Assembly: GCF_025244905.1 (NCBI RefSeq)
Contig: NZ_CP104285.1
Location: 2,666,001-2,730,000 of the forward strand
Direction: 5' to 3'
DNA length: 64,000 nucleotides
Source of the DNA: Enterobacter mori
Lineage (GTDB): Bacteria; Pseudomonadota; Gammaproteobacteria; Enterobacterales; Enterobacteriaceae
How positions within the stretch are numbered: the first letter of the stretch is position 1; every line of letters begins with the position of its first letter. The notes below the pieces were generated by a model. It saw only the letters and a list, made by a program, of their open reading frames with translations, was not told where the DNA came from and did no database searches. The position numbers and the translations under genes were made by a program. Shown here one piece after another: positions 36,802 through 47,381 of this stretch.

Positions 36802-36850
36802 ACCGGGCCTACAAGACCCGTAGGTCGGGTAAGGCGTAGCCGCCACCCGA
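36802..36850. repeat. REP doublet downstream of ycgB
   Basis: ACCGGGCCTACAAGACCCGTAGGTCGGGTAAGGC-type sequence with a second inverted unit ending GCCACCCGAC. The REP arms face each other in the short gap between ycgB and fadR. Confidence 0.7.
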
Positions 36851-36852
36851 CG

Positions 36853-36887
36853 AAAAAAAACCTCTCGTACGAGAGGTTTTTTTCTTT
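36853..36887. terminator. Bidirectional terminator between ycgB and fadR
   Basis: ACCTCTC-GTAC-GAGAGGT, with a run of As before and Ts after, is a perfect stem with U-tract on both strands. It serves both convergent genes and reaches the last base before the fadR stop. Confidence 0.9.
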
Positions 36888-37606
36888 CAGCGCGTCTGAA
36901 TCGCTAAATCCCCCGGCAGCGTTTTCTGCATGCGGTGCCAGATTTCACCGGAATCATGCCCGTAGCGACGCACCGTCTCATAAACCTGATCGTGCAGCCC
37001 TTCAGTGCAGAGCTTGCTCAGCTTATGGTAGAAACCCAGCGCCAGGCTGCGGGCCTCAGGGTTAGCAAAGTAGTGGCGACCGATACGGGTATACAGTCCT
37101 TTCATCCCGTTCAGGATCAGGCCGTAAATCGGGTTACCGGAGGCAAAGGCCAGGCCGCGGAAGACGTTATAGTCAAGCGTGGCGAAAGCGTCAGCGTGGT
37201 CTTCGACCTCGTTCGCGCTGGCCAACACCGCGAGCGCATCTTCAGGATGCTGACGGAATGCGGTGCGGATAAAGATAGTCGCGATGTTGGTACGCACCGA
37301 GAGCAGATTGTCGATCAGCTGCGGCACGCTTTCGTGGTCGAGACGCGCCAGCGTTTCAAGAATGTTCAGCCCGGACGTTTCCCAGAAGTTGTTTACTTTC
37401 GTTGGCTTGCCGTGCTGAATCGTCAACCAGCCATCACGTGCCAGACGCTGCAGAACTTCACGCAACGTAGTACGGGTGACGCCAATCAGTTCAGAGAGTT
37501 CGCGTTCAGCAGGTAGAATTGATCCCGCAGGGAAACGATTATTCCAGATGCTTTCAATGATGTACTCTTCCGCGAAACCCGCCGGGCTCTGCGCCTTAAT
37601 GACCAT
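36887..37606 (-). CDS. fadR: Fatty acid metabolism regulator FadR
   Basis: FadR represses fatty acid degradation genes (fadD, fadL, fadBA, fadE) and activates fabA and fabB; long-chain acyl-CoA releases it. The 239-residue protein has a GntR winged helix ([28 protein letters not shown]) and the all-helical acyl-CoA-binding domain. The ATG at 37606 matches the E. coli N-terminus [16 protein letters not shown]; an upstream in-frame extension exists but is not conserved. A FadR operator is visible at fadD in this window. Confidence 0.96.
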   Translation of the reverse strand: MVIKAQSPAGFAEEYIIESIWNNRFPAGSILPAERELSELIGVTRTTLREVLQRLARDGWLTIQHGKPTKVNNFWETSGLNILETLARLDHESVPQLIDNLLSVRTNIATIFIRTAFRQHPEDALAVLASANEVEDHADAFATLDYNVFRGLAFASGNPIYGLILNGMKGLYTRIGRHYFANPEARSLALGFYHKLSKLCTEGLHDQVYETVRRYGHDSGEIWHRMQKTLPGDLAIQTR

Positions 37607-37808
37607 AGTGAGATTTCCATTACACAGCTTTAGCAAATTGGACTCATCATACCAGAGGCTCGCAGAGGCAGATAGCGCAGCAAAGAGAGAAAAGAGGGAT
37701 CGCCGTTTCATTTTTGTGAAATTTTACAATTTGGCCTAATGCCTCTCTACGCCGGCATTTTTGCGTATACTGATGTTTTGCCTTATTTGACGGGGAAGGA
37801 CGTCTGTC

Positions 37809-39347
37809 GTGGAAATTTCATTTGGCCGCGCGCTGTGGCGCAACTTTTTAGGCCAGTCACCTGACTGGTACAAACTCATACTTCTGGTATTCCTGGTCGG
37901 TAACCCCATCCTGTTTTATGTCAATCCGTTTGTTGCCGGATGGCTGCTGGTGGCGGAGTTTATCTTCACCCTGGCGATGGCGCTGAAATGCTATCCATTA
38001 CTTCCCGGCGGCCTGCTGGCATTTGAAGCGGTGGTGATTGGCATGACCAGCGCGGAGCATGTTAAACAGGAGCTGGCCTCCAATCTTGAGGTGCTTCTGC
38101 TGCTGATGTTTATGGTGGCTGGCATCTACTTTATGAAGCAGCTACTGCTGTTTATCTTTACCCGACTGCTGCTGAGCATTCCTTCGAAAACGATCCTGTC
38201 GGTGGCGTTTTGTCTCGCGGCGGCGTTTCTTTCGGCTTTCCTTGATGCCCTGACGGTGGTGGCCGTGGTGATTAGCGTGGCCGTCGGCTTTTACGGCATT
38301 TATCATCGCGTCGCCTCCTCTCGACCCGGTGAGGATTTGCAGGACGATAGCCATGTCGACGCGCATAACCGTGAGGTGCTGGAGCAGTTCCGCGCGTTCC
38401 TGCGCAGCCTGATGATGCATGCGGGTGTGGGTACGGCGCTGGGCGGCGTAATGACGATGGTGGGGGAACCGCAAAACCTGATTATCGCCAAAGCGGCGGG
38501 CTGGCATTTCGGCGAATTCTTCCTGCGCATGGCGCCAGTGAGCGTTCCGGTGCTGATCTGCGGCGTCGTCACCTGTGTTCTTGTCGAGAAATTCAGCGTC
38601 TTTGGCTACGGCGCACGGCTGCCTGAAACGGTGCGACAGGAGCTGCATAAATTTGACGAGCAAAGTCGCCGTCAGCGCACACGCCAGGATACGCTACGTC
38701 TTATCGCACAAGGCATCATAGGCGTCTGGCTTATCGCTGCGCTGGCTTTCCATCTTGCTGAGGTGGGGTTAATTGGCCTGTCGGTTATTATTCTTGCCAC
38801 CACCTTTAGCGGCGTGACCGACGAGCACGCTATCGGCAAAGCCTTTACCGAAGCCCTGCCGTTTACCGCACTGCTGGCGGTATTTTTTGCGGTAGTGGCG
38901 GTGATTATCGATCAGCACCTGTTTGCGCCGATTATTGCCTTTGTATTACAGGCCGCGCCCGACGCCCAGCTTTCGCTGTTTTACCTGTTTAACGGTTTGC
39001 TCTCCTCCATTTCCGATAACGTTTTTGTTGGCACGGTTTATATCAACGAAGCGAAAGCTGCAATGGAGCAAGGCGTTATCAGCGCTCAACAGTTTGAGCT
39101 GCTGGCGGTGGCGATCAACACGGGCACCAACCTGCCTTCCGTGGCCACACCTAACGGCCAGGCCGCATTCCTGTTCCTGCTGACCTCGGCACTTGCGCCA
39201 CTCATACGACTTTCTTATGGAAGAATGGTCTGGATGGCCCTGCCCTATACGCTGGTACTGACGATTGTGGGTTTGCTTTGCGTCAAAATTACCCTCATTC
39301 CTTATACGCACTGGCTGATACAAGCGGGTATACTTGCCGCGCATTAA
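37809..39347 (+). CDS. nhaB: Na+/H+ antiporter NhaB
   Basis: NhaB is an inner-membrane sodium/proton antiporter important at neutral pH. The 512-residue protein has about 12 hydrophobic segments and matches E. coli NhaB throughout, including [40 protein letters not shown] and [20 protein letters not shown]. The start is GTG, with a GGGGAAGGA ribosome site upstream. TATACT at 37766-37771 may be its -10 element. Divergent from fadR, as in E. coli. Confidence 0.95.
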   Translation: MEISFGRALWRNFLGQSPDWYKLILLVFLVGNPILFYVNPFVAGWLLVAEFIFTLAMALKCYPLLPGGLLAFEAVVIGMTSAEHVKQELASNLEVLLLLMFMVAGIYFMKQLLLFIFTRLLLSIPSKTILSVAFCLAAAFLSAFLDALTVVAVVISVAVGFYGIYHRVASSRPGEDLQDDSHVDAHNREVLEQFRAFLRSLMMHAGVGTALGGVMTMVGEPQNLIIAKAAGWHFGEFFLRMAPVSVPVLICGVVTCVLVEKFSVFGYGARLPETVRQELHKFDEQSRRQRTRQDTLRLIAQGIIGVWLIAALAFHLAEVGLIGLSVIILATTFSGVTDEHAIGKAFTEALPFTALLAVFFAVVAVIIDQHLFAPIIAFVLQAAPDAQLSLFYLFNGLLSSISDNVFVGTVYINEAKAAMEQGVISAQQFELLAVAINTGTNLPSVATPNGQAAFLFLLTSALAPLIRLSYGRMVWMALPYTLVLTIVGLLCVKITLIPYTHWLIQAGILAAH

Positions 39348-39358
39348 GATGTGTAAAT

Positions 39359-39383
39359 CGGGCAGTTCGCTGCCCGTTTGCCT
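39359..39383 (+). terminator. Intrinsic terminator after nhaB
   Basis: CGGGCAG-TTCG-CTGCCCG is a perfect 7-bp stem with a stable tetraloop, followed by TTTGCCTTTT. It lies 11 bases after the nhaB stop. Confidence 0.8.
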
Positions 39384-39490
39384 TTTCGCATGATAAACAT
39401 CCAATTACGTTTTATTTCGTCAGGTACAGGTGGCGCGGAAAACGAATTCGTTTACACTGCGCTTTCTAAGCATGTTCCAGGGAAATGATT

Positions 39491-40021
39491 ATGTTGAGAT
39501 TTTTAAACCAGTGCTCTCGCGGTCGCGGAGCGTGGTTGTTAATGGCCCTGACCGCCTTTGCGCTGGAAATGGTCGCGTTGTGGTTCCAGCATGTGATGGG
39601 GTTGAAGCCCTGCGTGCTGTGTATCTACGAACGTTGCGCATTGTTCGGCATTATGGGCGCGGGTCTGGTGGGCGCGATTGCCCCGAAATCACCGTTACGC
39701 TATGCCGGTATCGCTATCTGGCTGTACAGTGCCTGGAAGGGAATTGAACTCTCCTGGGAGCACACCATGATGCAGCTGCATCCGTCACCGTTTATGACCT
39801 GTGATTTTGCCGCCCGTTTCCCAGGCTGGCTGCCGCTGGATAAGTGGCTGCCGCAGGTGTTTGTAGCGTCCGGCGACTGTTCCGTGCGTCAGTGGGAATT
39901 CCTGACGCTGGAGATGCCGCAGTGGCTGGTGGGCATTTTCGTGGCCTACTTCGTTGTGGCCCTGCTGGTGCTGATTGCCCAGCCGTTTAAACCAAAGAAA
40001 CGTGATTTGTTCGGGCGCTAA
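39491..40021 (+). CDS. dsbB: Disulfide oxidoreductase DsbB
   Basis: DsbB is the four-helix inner-membrane protein that reoxidises DsbA and passes electrons to quinones. The 176-residue product has both redox pairs at the E. coli positions: Cys41-Cys44 (CVLC) and Cys104-Cys130. The ATG at 39491 has AGGGA seven bases upstream; an in-frame ATG six bases earlier is less likely. It follows nhaB, as in E. coli. Confidence 0.96.
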   Translation: MLRFLNQCSRGRGAWLLMALTAFALEMVALWFQHVMGLKPCVLCIYERCALFGIMGAGLVGAIAPKSPLRYAGIAIWLYSAWKGIELSWEHTMMQLHPSPFMTCDFAARFPGWLPLDKWLPQVFVASGDCSVRQWEFLTLEMPQWLVGIFVAYFVVALLVLIAQPFKPKKRDLFGR

Positions 40022-40024
40022 GTT

Positions 40025-40090
40025 GCCCGGCGGCGCTTCGCTTGCGCGGGCCTACGGTTTTGTAGGTCGGGTAAGCGCAGCGCCACCCGA
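40025..40090. repeat. REP doublet downstream of dsbB
   Basis: GCCCGGCGGCGCTTCGCTTG-type unit with GCGGGCCTAC, then GTAGGTCGGGTAAGC ... GCGCCACCCGAC in the opposite orientation, a BIME layout between convergent dsbB and ycgN. Confidence 0.75.
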
Positions 40091-40105
40091 CACAACAGCG
40101 CATAA

Positions 40106-40134
40106 TAAAAAACCCGCCTCGGCGGGTTTTTTAT
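40106..40134. terminator. Bidirectional terminator between dsbB and ycgN
   Basis: AAAAACCCGCC-TC-GGCGGGTTTTTT is a perfect stem flanked by A- and T-runs on both sides, between the two convergent genes. Confidence 0.9.
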
Positions 40135-40136
40135 TC

Positions 40137-40589
40137 TCAACGGTTAGGATGATTCATAATGTGGTCTTCCCAGTCCCGTACCTCGGACTCTTTCACCGCG
40201 ATATGACGCACAGAAATGCGTTCTCCGTGCATGGCGGCTTTCGAGCCGGTCAGCAGCGGATGCCATGTCGGCAAATCTTTTCCTTCCGCCAGCAGGCGAT
40301 ACGCGCAGGTGTGCGGTAACCACTCAAAAGTCGGTAAATTTTCACGGGTTAACTTGATGCAGTCCGGCTCGTATTCGAAGCGGCGTTCGTAGTTGCGGCA
40401 CTGGCAGGTTTTGATGTTCAACTGCTTGCAGGCGACGTTGGTGAAATAGATCTCGTCAGAGTCCTCATCCATCAGCTTGTGCAGGCAGCACTGCCCGCAG
40501 CCGTCGCACAACGACTCCCACTCCGCGTCGGTCATTTCGTCGAGCGTTTTACTTTGCCAGAAAGGGATGTCGTTCATCAGGATGTCCAC
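40137..40589 (-). CDS. ycgN: UPF0260 family protein YcgN
   Basis: This 150-residue cytoplasmic protein is rich in conserved cysteines: [22 protein letters not shown] and [10 protein letters not shown], followed by PDC. The pattern suggests binding of zinc or an iron-sulfur cluster (CxxCxxCC), but the role is unknown. It matches E. coli YcgN along its length. The start is taken at a GTG; an ATG four codons later (40577) aligns equally well. It follows ycgM on the same strand. Confidence 0.88.
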   Translation of the reverse strand: MDILMNDIPFWQSKTLDEMTDAEWESLCDGCGQCCLHKLMDEDSDEIYFTNVACKQLNIKTCQCRNYERRFEYEPDCIKLTRENLPTFEWLPHTCAYRLLAEGKDLPTWHPLLTGSKAAMHGERISVRHIAVKESEVRDWEDHIMNHPNR

Positions 40590-40640
40590 ACGTCAAAAGA
40601 AAGCGCACCTTATAACGAGTCTGGCACGTTGATGCAAGTT

Positions 40641-40663
40641 TTGCCGCCCATTTCGGGCGGCAA
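40641..40663. terminator. Stem-loop between ycgM and ycgN
   Basis: TTGCCGCCC and GGGCGGCAA make a perfect 9-bp stem with a 5-base loop. A T-run follows only on the plus strand (GGTGTTTTT), whereas both genes are on the minus strand, so on the minus strand it may act as an attenuator or as mRNA protection instead of a strong stop. Confidence 0.5.
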
Positions 40664-40670
40664 GGTGTTT

Positions 40671-41330
40671 TTACAGTACGCGTGTTTTCAGTGACAGGCC
40701 GTTGAAACCGACCTCAAGCTCATCGCCACCGTTGAGCGGGCCGACGCCCTCCGGCGTACCGGTCAGGATCACATCACCTGGTTTCAGGGTAAAGAAGCGG
40801 CTCATATAGGCAATCAGCGGGACGATCTTGTGGATCATGTCTGCCGTGGTGCCCTGCTGGCGAACCTCGCCGTTCACCTTCAGGCTGAGCGGGGTGTTCT
40901 GCGGGTCATCCGTAAACTCGCTCACTGGAACAAAACCCGAAATGGGGCAAGAGTTATCAAAGCCTTTGGCTTTTTCCCACGGTTGCCCCGCTTTCTTCAT
41001 CTTGCCCTGTACATCACGCAGGGTGAGATCCAGGGCGACACCGTAACCGGCTATCGCTTTCTGTACATGCTCTTCAGAAGCCTGGCGCAGCGTGGCGCCT
41101 ATCAGCACCGCCAGCTCTACTTCGTGGTGCACGGAACCCAGCCCTTGCGGTAACGCCAGCGGCTGGCGAATATCGCAGAGTGCGGTTTCGGGTTTAATAA
41201 ACAGTACCGGCTCTTCTGGCGTCGCGCTGCCCATTTCCTGAATGTGTTTTGCGTAGTTGCTGCCCACGCAGACGACTTTGCTGACGGGATAATCCAGTAA
41301 TGCACCTTGCCAGTTATGATGTTGATACAT
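40671..41330 (-). CDS. ycgM: Fumarylacetoacetate hydrolase family protein YcgM
   Basis: The 219-residue protein belongs to the FAH superfamily, related to acylpyruvases and oxaloacetate decarboxylases such as human FAHD1. The metal-binding motif is seen in VHHEVELAVLIG, with a catalytic-pocket segment GYGVALDLTLRD and the C-terminal GDVILTGTPEGVGPL. The physiological substrate is not established. It lies between ycgL and ycgN. Confidence 0.9.
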   Translation of the reverse strand: MYQHHNWQGALLDYPVSKVVCVGSNYAKHIQEMGSATPEEPVLFIKPETALCDIRQPLALPQGLGSVHHEVELAVLIGATLRQASEEHVQKAIAGYGVALDLTLRDVQGKMKKAGQPWEKAKGFDNSCPISGFVPVSEFTDDPQNTPLSLKVNGEVRQQGTTADMIHKIVPLIAYMSRFFTLKPGDVILTGTPEGVGPLNGGDELEVGFNGLSLKTRVL

Positions 41331-41377
41331 GGTCGACCCCTAAACGGTTGATGTGTTGTTCCCGGAGACGTCCGGGT

Positions 41378-41653
41378 TTATTTCTTTCCGTTCACCTCAA
41401 GATGCTGTTTTAATAAATTCTCGGGTGGTGGCGGAAGCTGTAAATAATAGCCTTGCTCGGTTAATGCCAGCTTCACTTTTTCCAGATCGGCATTCACCAG
41501 CGTCTTGCGCCCGTCAAGCGGCAGCAGCATCGCCAGCTGAGGGCGGCCAAAGTTTTTCATTAATTCTTCAGGCACGCGCGAAAAATCGTCTTTCTTTTCG
41601 ACATAAAGATAGGTCTGGTCACGGCTTGTACTTCGATAGATCACACAAAACAT
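41378..41653 (-). CDS. ycgL: YcgL domain protein
   Basis: A 91-residue cytoplasmic protein that matches E. coli YcgL ([39 protein letters not shown]). The family has a small alpha/beta fold and no known function. It is divergent from minC across 123 bases, the conserved arrangement in enterobacteria. Confidence 0.9.
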   Translation of the reverse strand: MFCVIYRSTSRDQTYLYVEKKDDFSRVPEELMKNFGRPQLAMLLPLDGRKTLVNADLEKVKLALTEQGYYLQLPPPPENLLKQHLEVNGKK

Positions 41654-41671
41654 GTTTTTACTCTGAATTAA

Positions 41672-42484
<813 letters not shown>

Positions 42485-42507
42485 TCCCTTTTTAACAAGG
42501 AATTTCT

Positions 42508-43320
42508 ATGGCACGCATTATTGTTGTTACTTCGGGTAAAGGAGGCGTTGGCAAGACCACCTCCAGCGCGGCCATCGCTACTGGTTTGGCCCAGAAGGGA
42601 AAGAAAACCGTCGTTATCGATTTCGATATCGGCCTGCGTAACCTGGACCTGATCATGGGTTGTGAGCGTCGCGTAGTGTATGACTTCGTAAACGTCATCC
42701 AGGGTGATGCCACGCTTAACCAGGCGCTGATTAAAGACAAGCGCACCGAGAACCTCTACATTCTTCCTGCGTCTCAGACCCGTGACAAAGACGCGCTGAC
42801 CCGTGAAGGCGTGGAAAAGGTCCTCGACGAACTGAAAAAGATGGAGTTCGACTTCGTGGTCTGTGACTCCCCTGCCGGTATCGAAACCGGTGCGCTGATG
42901 GCGCTCTACTTCGCGGATGAAGCCATCATCACCACGAACCCTGAAGTCTCGTCCGTGCGTGACTCAGACCGCATTCTCGGTATCCTCGCCTCTAAATCCC
43001 GCCGTGCGGAAAATGGTCAGGAACCGATCAAAGAGCACCTGCTGCTGACCCGTTACAATCCGGGCCGCGTGAACAAAGGTGACATGCTGAGCATGGAAGA
43101 CGTGCTGGAGATCCTGCGCATTAAACTGGTTGGCGTTATCCCGGAAGATCAGTCCGTGTTACGCGCCTCTAACCAGGGTGAGCCAGTGATTCTGGATACG
43201 ATGGCAGATGCAGGTAAAGCTTACGCCGATACCGTTGACCGTCTGCTGGGAGAAGAACGTCCTTTCCGCTTCATTGAAGAAGAGAAGAAAGGTTTCCTCA
43301 AACGCCTGTTCGGAGGATAA
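42508..43320 (+). CDS. minD: Septum site-determining ATPase MinD
   Basis: MinD is a membrane-bound ParA-type ATPase that recruits MinC and oscillates from pole to pole with MinE. The 270-residue protein has the deviant Walker A motif KGGVGKTT (Lys11, Lys16), switch II DSPAG and the C-terminal amphipathic membrane helix (KKGFLKRLFGG). It lies 23 bases after minC and 3 bases before minE. Confidence 0.98.
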   Translation: MARIIVVTSGKGGVGKTTSSAAIATGLAQKGKKTVVIDFDIGLRNLDLIMGCERRVVYDFVNVIQGDATLNQALIKDKRTENLYILPASQTRDKDALTREGVEKVLDELKKMEFDFVVCDSPAGIETGALMALYFADEAIITTNPEVSSVRDSDRILGILASKSRRAENGQEPIKEHLLLTRYNPGRVNKGDMLSMEDVLEILRIKLVGVIPEDQSVLRASNQGEPVILDTMADAGKAYADTVDRLLGEERPFRFIEEEKKGFLKRLFGG

Positions 43321-43323
43321 GTT

Positions 43324-43590
43324 ATGGCATTACTGGACTTTTTTCTCTCGCGGAAAAAAAGCACCGCCAACATCGCAAAAGAACGTCTGCAAATTATCGT
43401 TGCGGAGCGTCGTCGTAGCGACGCCGAGCCTCACTACCTGCCGCAGTTGCGCAAGGACATCCTGGAAGTGATCTGTAAGTACGTGCAGATTGACCCGGAG
43501 ATGGTCACCGTGCAGCTGGAACAAAAAGATGGGGATATTTCGATTCTGGAGCTGAACGTCACGTTGCCAGAAGCGGAAGAGTCGCGCTAA
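43324..43590 (+). CDS. minE: Cell division topological specificity factor MinE
   Basis: MinE stimulates the MinD ATPase and drives the Min oscillation. The 88-residue product is the standard length, with an N-terminal membrane-targeting and anti-MinCD helix ([23 protein letters not shown] region) and a C-terminal dimerisation domain ([17 protein letters not shown]). It lies 3 bases after minD. Confidence 0.98.
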
Positions 43591-43603
43591 TCGTTTGTGG
43601 TTT

Positions 43604-43671
43604 TGTAGGCCGGGCAAGCATCGCGCCGCCCGGCAATCCCCCGGTGGCGCTGCGCTTACCGGGGCTACAAT
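43604..43671. repeat. REP doublet downstream of minE
   Basis: GTAGGCCGGGCAAGC ... GCCGCCCGGC followed by an inverted unit CCGGTGGCGCTGCGC ... TTACCGGGGCTACA, between the convergent minE and rnd genes. Confidence 0.75.
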
Positions 43672-43674
43672 TCT

Positions 43675-44802
43675 TTAGCGCGGATACCCTTCCAGCAGGG
43701 TATTCAGGCGTTCGGCCATCAGTTCCCCCCGCCATCCGGCGACCAGTTCCGGTAAACCATTTTGCGGTTTCAGCTTCCAGTGCCAGTTCAGCAGCTGGTT
43801 AATCTGACGACGTGATGCCAACAGCTCCGCGCTCAGCTTGCTTTCCGTTGCGACATCCAGTACCAGCGCCTTGATATCTTTAAACGCTTTACGATAGCCC
43901 GGCATATCCATCAGATTCAGCAGCGGTTCCGGCAGGTCTTCATCCGCCGTTTGCTGTGCCTGCGCCACCAGCGCCAGCAGGGTTTTGCCGTGGAAACGAA
44001 TTTCGCTACCCGAAAGCCCAATGCTGTCCAACTCGCCCATACTGCCCGGCATATAGCGCGCGACCGCCCAGAGATGCTCTTCACGCACCACAAAGTTCAC
44101 GGCCAGATCGCGCTCGCGCGCTTTGCGCAAACGCCAGTCCGCTAACAGCTGCAGGCACGCCAGCTGACGCGTGCGAAGCTGCCAGGCGTTCGTGATATCG
44201 CGCCAGGCCTCTTTCGGGTCAACCACTTCCTGACGACGCAGCTGGGTCATTCGGCACTCATCCAGCGCAGCAGACAGCCAGCCGGAGTCTTCTGCCTCCT
44301 TCATCAGCTGTCCGGCAATCGGCAGCAGGTAGAAGACGTCCGCCGCCGCATATTCCAGCTGACGCTCGGTCAGCGGGCGCGCCAGCCAGTCGGTACGGGA
44401 TTCGCTTTTATCCAGCGTCAGGCCGGTGTACTCCTCAACCATGGCAGCAAAGCCCCATGAGAGCGGACGCCCGCTGAACGCCGCGAGGATCTGCGTATCA
44501 ATGAGCGGCTGCGGCATGATGCCAAAGGTATTCATAAACACTTCCAGATCTTCACTGCCCGCATGCAGGTATTTGGTCACGGCCGTATCCAGCAGCAGGT
44601 CGCGCATCGGTGCCCAGTCGGTAATACCAAGCGGGTCAATCAGCGAGACATGCTTACCGTCGTACATCTGAATCAGGCCCAGCTGCGGATAATAGGTTCT
44701 CGTACGGACAAACTCGGTATCCAGGGCGATGGCGGGATAGTCGCGCGTCACTTCGCACAGCGAAGCCAGCTCGTCGTTGGTCGTGATCATCTGGTAATTC
44801 AA
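43675..44802 (-). CDS. rnd: Ribonuclease D
   Basis: RNase D is a 3'-5' exoribonuclease that trims tRNA precursors. The 375-residue product has the DEDD exonuclease domain (LDTEFVRTRTYYPQLGLIQ, LHAGSEDLEVF, YAAADVFYLLP) and two HRDC-type helical domains. The start is a TTG (44802), which gives the E. coli length and N-terminus NYQMITT. E. coli rnd also begins with UUG. An in-frame ATG nine codons upstream overlaps the hairpin leader and is not conserved. It follows fadD on the minus strand behind a terminator-like element. Confidence 0.93.
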   Translation of the reverse strand: MNYQMITTNDELASLCEVTRDYPAIALDTEFVRTRTYYPQLGLIQMYDGKHVSLIDPLGITDWAPMRDLLLDTAVTKYLHAGSEDLEVFMNTFGIMPQPLIDTQILAAFSGRPLSWGFAAMVEEYTGLTLDKSESRTDWLARPLTERQLEYAAADVFYLLPIAGQLMKEAEDSGWLSAALDECRMTQLRRQEVVDPKEAWRDITNAWQLRTRQLACLQLLADWRLRKARERDLAVNFVVREEHLWAVARYMPGSMGELDSIGLSGSEIRFHGKTLLALVAQAQQTADEDLPEPLLNLMDMPGYRKAFKDIKALVLDVATESKLSAELLASRRQINQLLNWHWKLKPQNGLPELVAGWRGELMAERLNTLLEGYPR

Positions 44803-44829
44803 ATCATTTTCTCTTTTGTTTGCGCCCAT

Positions 44830-44853
44830 AAAAAACGCCGGCTTAACCGGCGT
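44830..44853 (-). terminator. fadD terminator / U-rich leader of rnd
   Basis: On the minus strand ACGCCGG-TTAAG-CCGGCGT is a perfect 7-bp stem followed by TTTTTT. It is a good intrinsic terminator for fadD. It also lies about 28 bases before the rnd TTG, and in E. coli a stem plus U-run at this place is known to be needed for rnd translation, so it may do both jobs. Confidence 0.8.
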
Positions 44854-44873
44854 CTGGGCGATTAACGTGAAGC

Positions 44874-46559
44874 TCAGGCCTTATTGTCTACTTTGGCACG
44901 GGCTTCGTCACGTAATTCTCGTCGTAATATCTTCCCGACGTTGGATTTTGGCAGTTCATCGCGGAATTCCACCAGCTTCGGCACCTTGTAGCCCGTTAAC
45001 TGACGACGGCAGAAGGTTATCAGCTCTTCCTCATTCAGCGAAGGATCTTTCTTGACCACAAATATCTTCACCGCTTCACCGCTGCTGCCGGAAGGGACGC
45101 CAACTGCCGCCACTTCGAGCACGCCGCTGTGCTGCATAACCACATCTTCGATTTCGTTCGGGTAGACGTTAAAGCCGGAGACCAGGATCATGTCTTTCTT
45201 GCGATCGACAATGCGCAGGAAACCTTCGTCGTCCATCACGGCGATATCGCCGGTATGCAGCCAGCCGTCTTTGATGATCTCGTCCGTAGCATCCGGACGT
45301 TGCCAGTAGCCCAGCATCACCTGCGGCCCTCTTACGCACAGCTCGCCAGGCTCCCCATGAGGCACTTCGTTATCCTCATCATCCACCAGCTTCGCTTCGG
45401 TCGACGGAACAGGCAGGCCAATGCTGCCGCTGTGGTAGTCAATGTCGTGCGGGTTCACGCTCACCAGCGGCGCGCATTCCGTCAGGCCATAGCCTTCCAG
45501 CAGGTACTGGCCGGTAAGCTTCACCCAGCGCTCGGCAACCGCCTGCTGAACCGGCATGCCGCCGCCCGCCGAGAGGTGCAGCGTGGAGAAATCCAGCTGC
45601 TGGAACTCTTTGTTATTCAGCAGCGCATTAAACAGGGTATTCACCCCCGTCATGGCGGTGAACGGGTATTTCGCCAGCTCTTTCACCAGGCCCGGGATAT
45701 CGCGCGGGTTGGTGATGAGTATGTTCTGACCACCCAGCTCAATAAACAGCAGGCAGTTCATGGTCAGCGCAAAGATGTGATACAGCGGAAGCGCGGTGAT
45801 CACCACCTCTTTGCCCGGATGCAGCAGCGGCCCGTAAGTGGCGTTCACCTGTTCAAGGTTCGCCAGCATGTTCCGGTGCGTCAACATCGCGCCTTTCGCC
45901 ACGCCGGTGGTACCACCGGTATACTGCAGGAAGGCGAGATCTTCTGACACCACTTCTGGCTTGACGTATTGCATACGGTAGCCCGCGTGCAGCGCACGGC
46001 GGAAGGAAATGGCGTCCGGCAGGTGATACTTCGGTACCAGCCGCTTCACGTATTTAACGACAAAGTTAACCAGCGTGCCTTTGGCCGTGGAAAGTTGATC
46101 GCCCATGCGCGTCAGGATGACGTGTTTCACCTGGGTTCTGTCGACCACTTTTTCCAGCGTGTGGGCAAAGTTTGAGACAATGACAATTGCGACCGCGCCG
46201 CTGTCGTTCAACTGATGCTCAAGTTCACGTGGGGTATACAGCGGGTTAACGTTGACGACAATCATCCCGGCTCGCAGGATGCCGAACAGCGCGACCGGAT
46301 ATTGCAGCAGGTTCGGCATCATCAGCGCGACGCGGTCCCCTTTTTGCAGTCCCAGCCCTTCCTGAAGATATGCCGCAAACGCCCGGCTACGCTCTTCCAG
46401 CTTACGGAAGGTCATCACTTCACCCATGTTCACAAACGCAGGCTGGTCAGCGTAGCGCCGCACCGAGTGTTCAAATAATTCAACCAGGGATTGATAACGG
46501 TCAGGATTGATCTCCGCAGGCACATCTGCGGGATACCGGTTAAGCCAAACCTTTTTCAA
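44874..46559 (-). CDS. fadD: Long-chain fatty acid-CoA ligase FadD
   Basis: FadD activates imported long-chain fatty acids to acyl-CoA at the inner membrane, the entry to beta-oxidation and the signal for FadR. The 561-residue product has the AMP-binding motif [18 protein letters not shown] and the fatty acyl-CoA synthetase signature ([19 protein letters not shown]). The start is taken at TTG 46559 with GAGGTGA upstream, giving exactly the E. coli length and the N-terminus [13 protein letters not shown]; an in-frame ATG twelve codons upstream lies before that ribosome site. Confidence 0.93.
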   Translation of the reverse strand: MKKVWLNRYPADVPAEINPDRYQSLVELFEHSVRRYADQPAFVNMGEVMTFRKLEERSRAFAAYLQEGLGLQKGDRVALMMPNLLQYPVALFGILRAGMIVVNVNPLYTPRELEHQLNDSGAVAIVIVSNFAHTLEKVVDRTQVKHVILTRMGDQLSTAKGTLVNFVVKYVKRLVPKYHLPDAISFRRALHAGYRMQYVKPEVVSEDLAFLQYTGGTTGVAKGAMLTHRNMLANLEQVNATYGPLLHPGKEVVITALPLYHIFALTMNCLLFIELGGQNILITNPRDIPGLVKELAKYPFTAMTGVNTLFNALLNNKEFQQLDFSTLHLSAGGGMPVQQAVAERWVKLTGQYLLEGYGLTECAPLVSVNPHDIDYHSGSIGLPVPSTEAKLVDDEDNEVPHGEPGELCVRGPQVMLGYWQRPDATDEIIKDGWLHTGDIAVMDDEGFLRIVDRKKDMILVSGFNVYPNEIEDVVMQHSGVLEVAAVGVPSGSSGEAVKIFVVKKDPSLNEEELITFCRRQLTGYKVPKLVEFRDELPKSNVGKILRRELRDEARAKVDNKA

Positions 46560-46629
46560 TGCATCACCTCTGAAATGAGTATTCGTCGTCATCACAGCCC
46601 CGATAATAAACAGTTTGTTAACATTATAT

Positions 46630-46647
46630 TAACTCAGCGTACCAGTT
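46630..46647 (-). promoter_or_regulatory. FadR operator in front of fadD
   Basis: On the minus strand AACTGGTACGCTGAGTTA strongly resembles the FadR consensus (AACTGGTCNGACNAGTT) and the E. coli fadD operator. A TATAAT follows at 46623-46628. The site is about 70-90 bases before the fadD start, so FadR should repress fadD until acyl-CoA accumulates. Confidence 0.8.
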
Positions 46648-46707
46648 TATTAATTGTTCAGATTGCAGGTTGCGAAGCGCGTCACTCTTTTTTTTCATTT
46701 TATCCGT

Positions 46708-46739
46708 AAAAAAACAGAGACAGCGGCTGAGCCGCTGTC
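46708..46739 (-). terminator. Intrinsic terminator of yeaY
   Basis: On the minus strand GACAGCGGC-TCA-GCCGCTGTC, a perfect 9-bp stem, is followed by TCTGTTTTTTT. It lies 23 bases after the yeaY stop codon. Confidence 0.88.
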
Positions 46740-46762
46740 CCTTTCCTAATAATAACAGTTAG

Positions 46763-47344
46763 TTACTCAGTTACGATCGTTTGAACCTGCGCCGGGCCCG
46801 GGTTATACCAGCCCCAGCCGGGGTAACCATAACGGTAAGGATGAGGACCCCACATCCACGGATCGACCGGCTGTGGCGGCATAACCACCTGCTGGGCAAT
46901 ACGCCAGCGTTTATAGCCCGTCACCTGCATGGTCATAAATTTATACGGCGTGCTGCCGATTTTGCCCTGCACCGAACCGGTAATCGGCCCCACAACGGTT
47001 ACCAGTTGCCCACGGAAATCGACCGGGTCAAGGAAACCGCTGACGTCTGCATAAATGCGCCCGCGAGAGGCTTCTCCCAGAATGGGGCGAGCACCGCTGT
47101 CCAGCGGCACCGTCGCAATTTCCAGACGGGTCTTACCCTGCTGGTTAAAGACCTCGATCACCTTGCCGCCGAAGCGCGATTCCTGGCCAACATACAGCTC
47201 AGGCGCATTCATAACGCGCACCAGATCCTGCTGTGGCGTTGGGCTACTGCCCTTAATCGCATCAGGAACGGTAACGCAACCGCTCAGTGCTGTGGCAACA
47301 ACGCCTGCCATTAAAAGGCGAACAACTTTACTTTGAACCGCCAT
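46763..47344 (-). CDS. yeaY: Slp-family outer membrane lipoprotein YeaY
   Basis: The 193-residue product has a lipoprotein signal with lipobox LSGC (Cys23), then a Slp-family domain ([39 protein letters not shown]). The C-terminus is rich in Trp, Gly, Pro and Tyr. Slp proteins are stress-linked outer-membrane lipoproteins without known biochemistry. It is downstream of tsaB in the same direction with a terminator after it. Confidence 0.93.
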   Translation of the reverse strand: MAVQSKVVRLLMAGVVATALSGCVTVPDAIKGSSPTPQQDLVRVMNAPELYVGQESRFGGKVIEVFNQQGKTRLEIATVPLDSGARPILGEASRGRIYADVSGFLDPVDFRGQLVTVVGPITGSVQGKIGSTPYKFMTMQVTGYKRWRIAQQVVMPPQPVDPWMWGPHPYRYGYPGWGWYNPGPAQVQTIVTE

Positions 47345-47381
47345 GATGCGACTCCTTTTTCTCAGTTCCTGTTACTGAGAT

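Noticed and set aside
45129-45947. 272-codon plus-strand frame inside fadD
   Set aside because: Antisense shadow of fadD with an unnatural His/Gln/Arg-rich composition.
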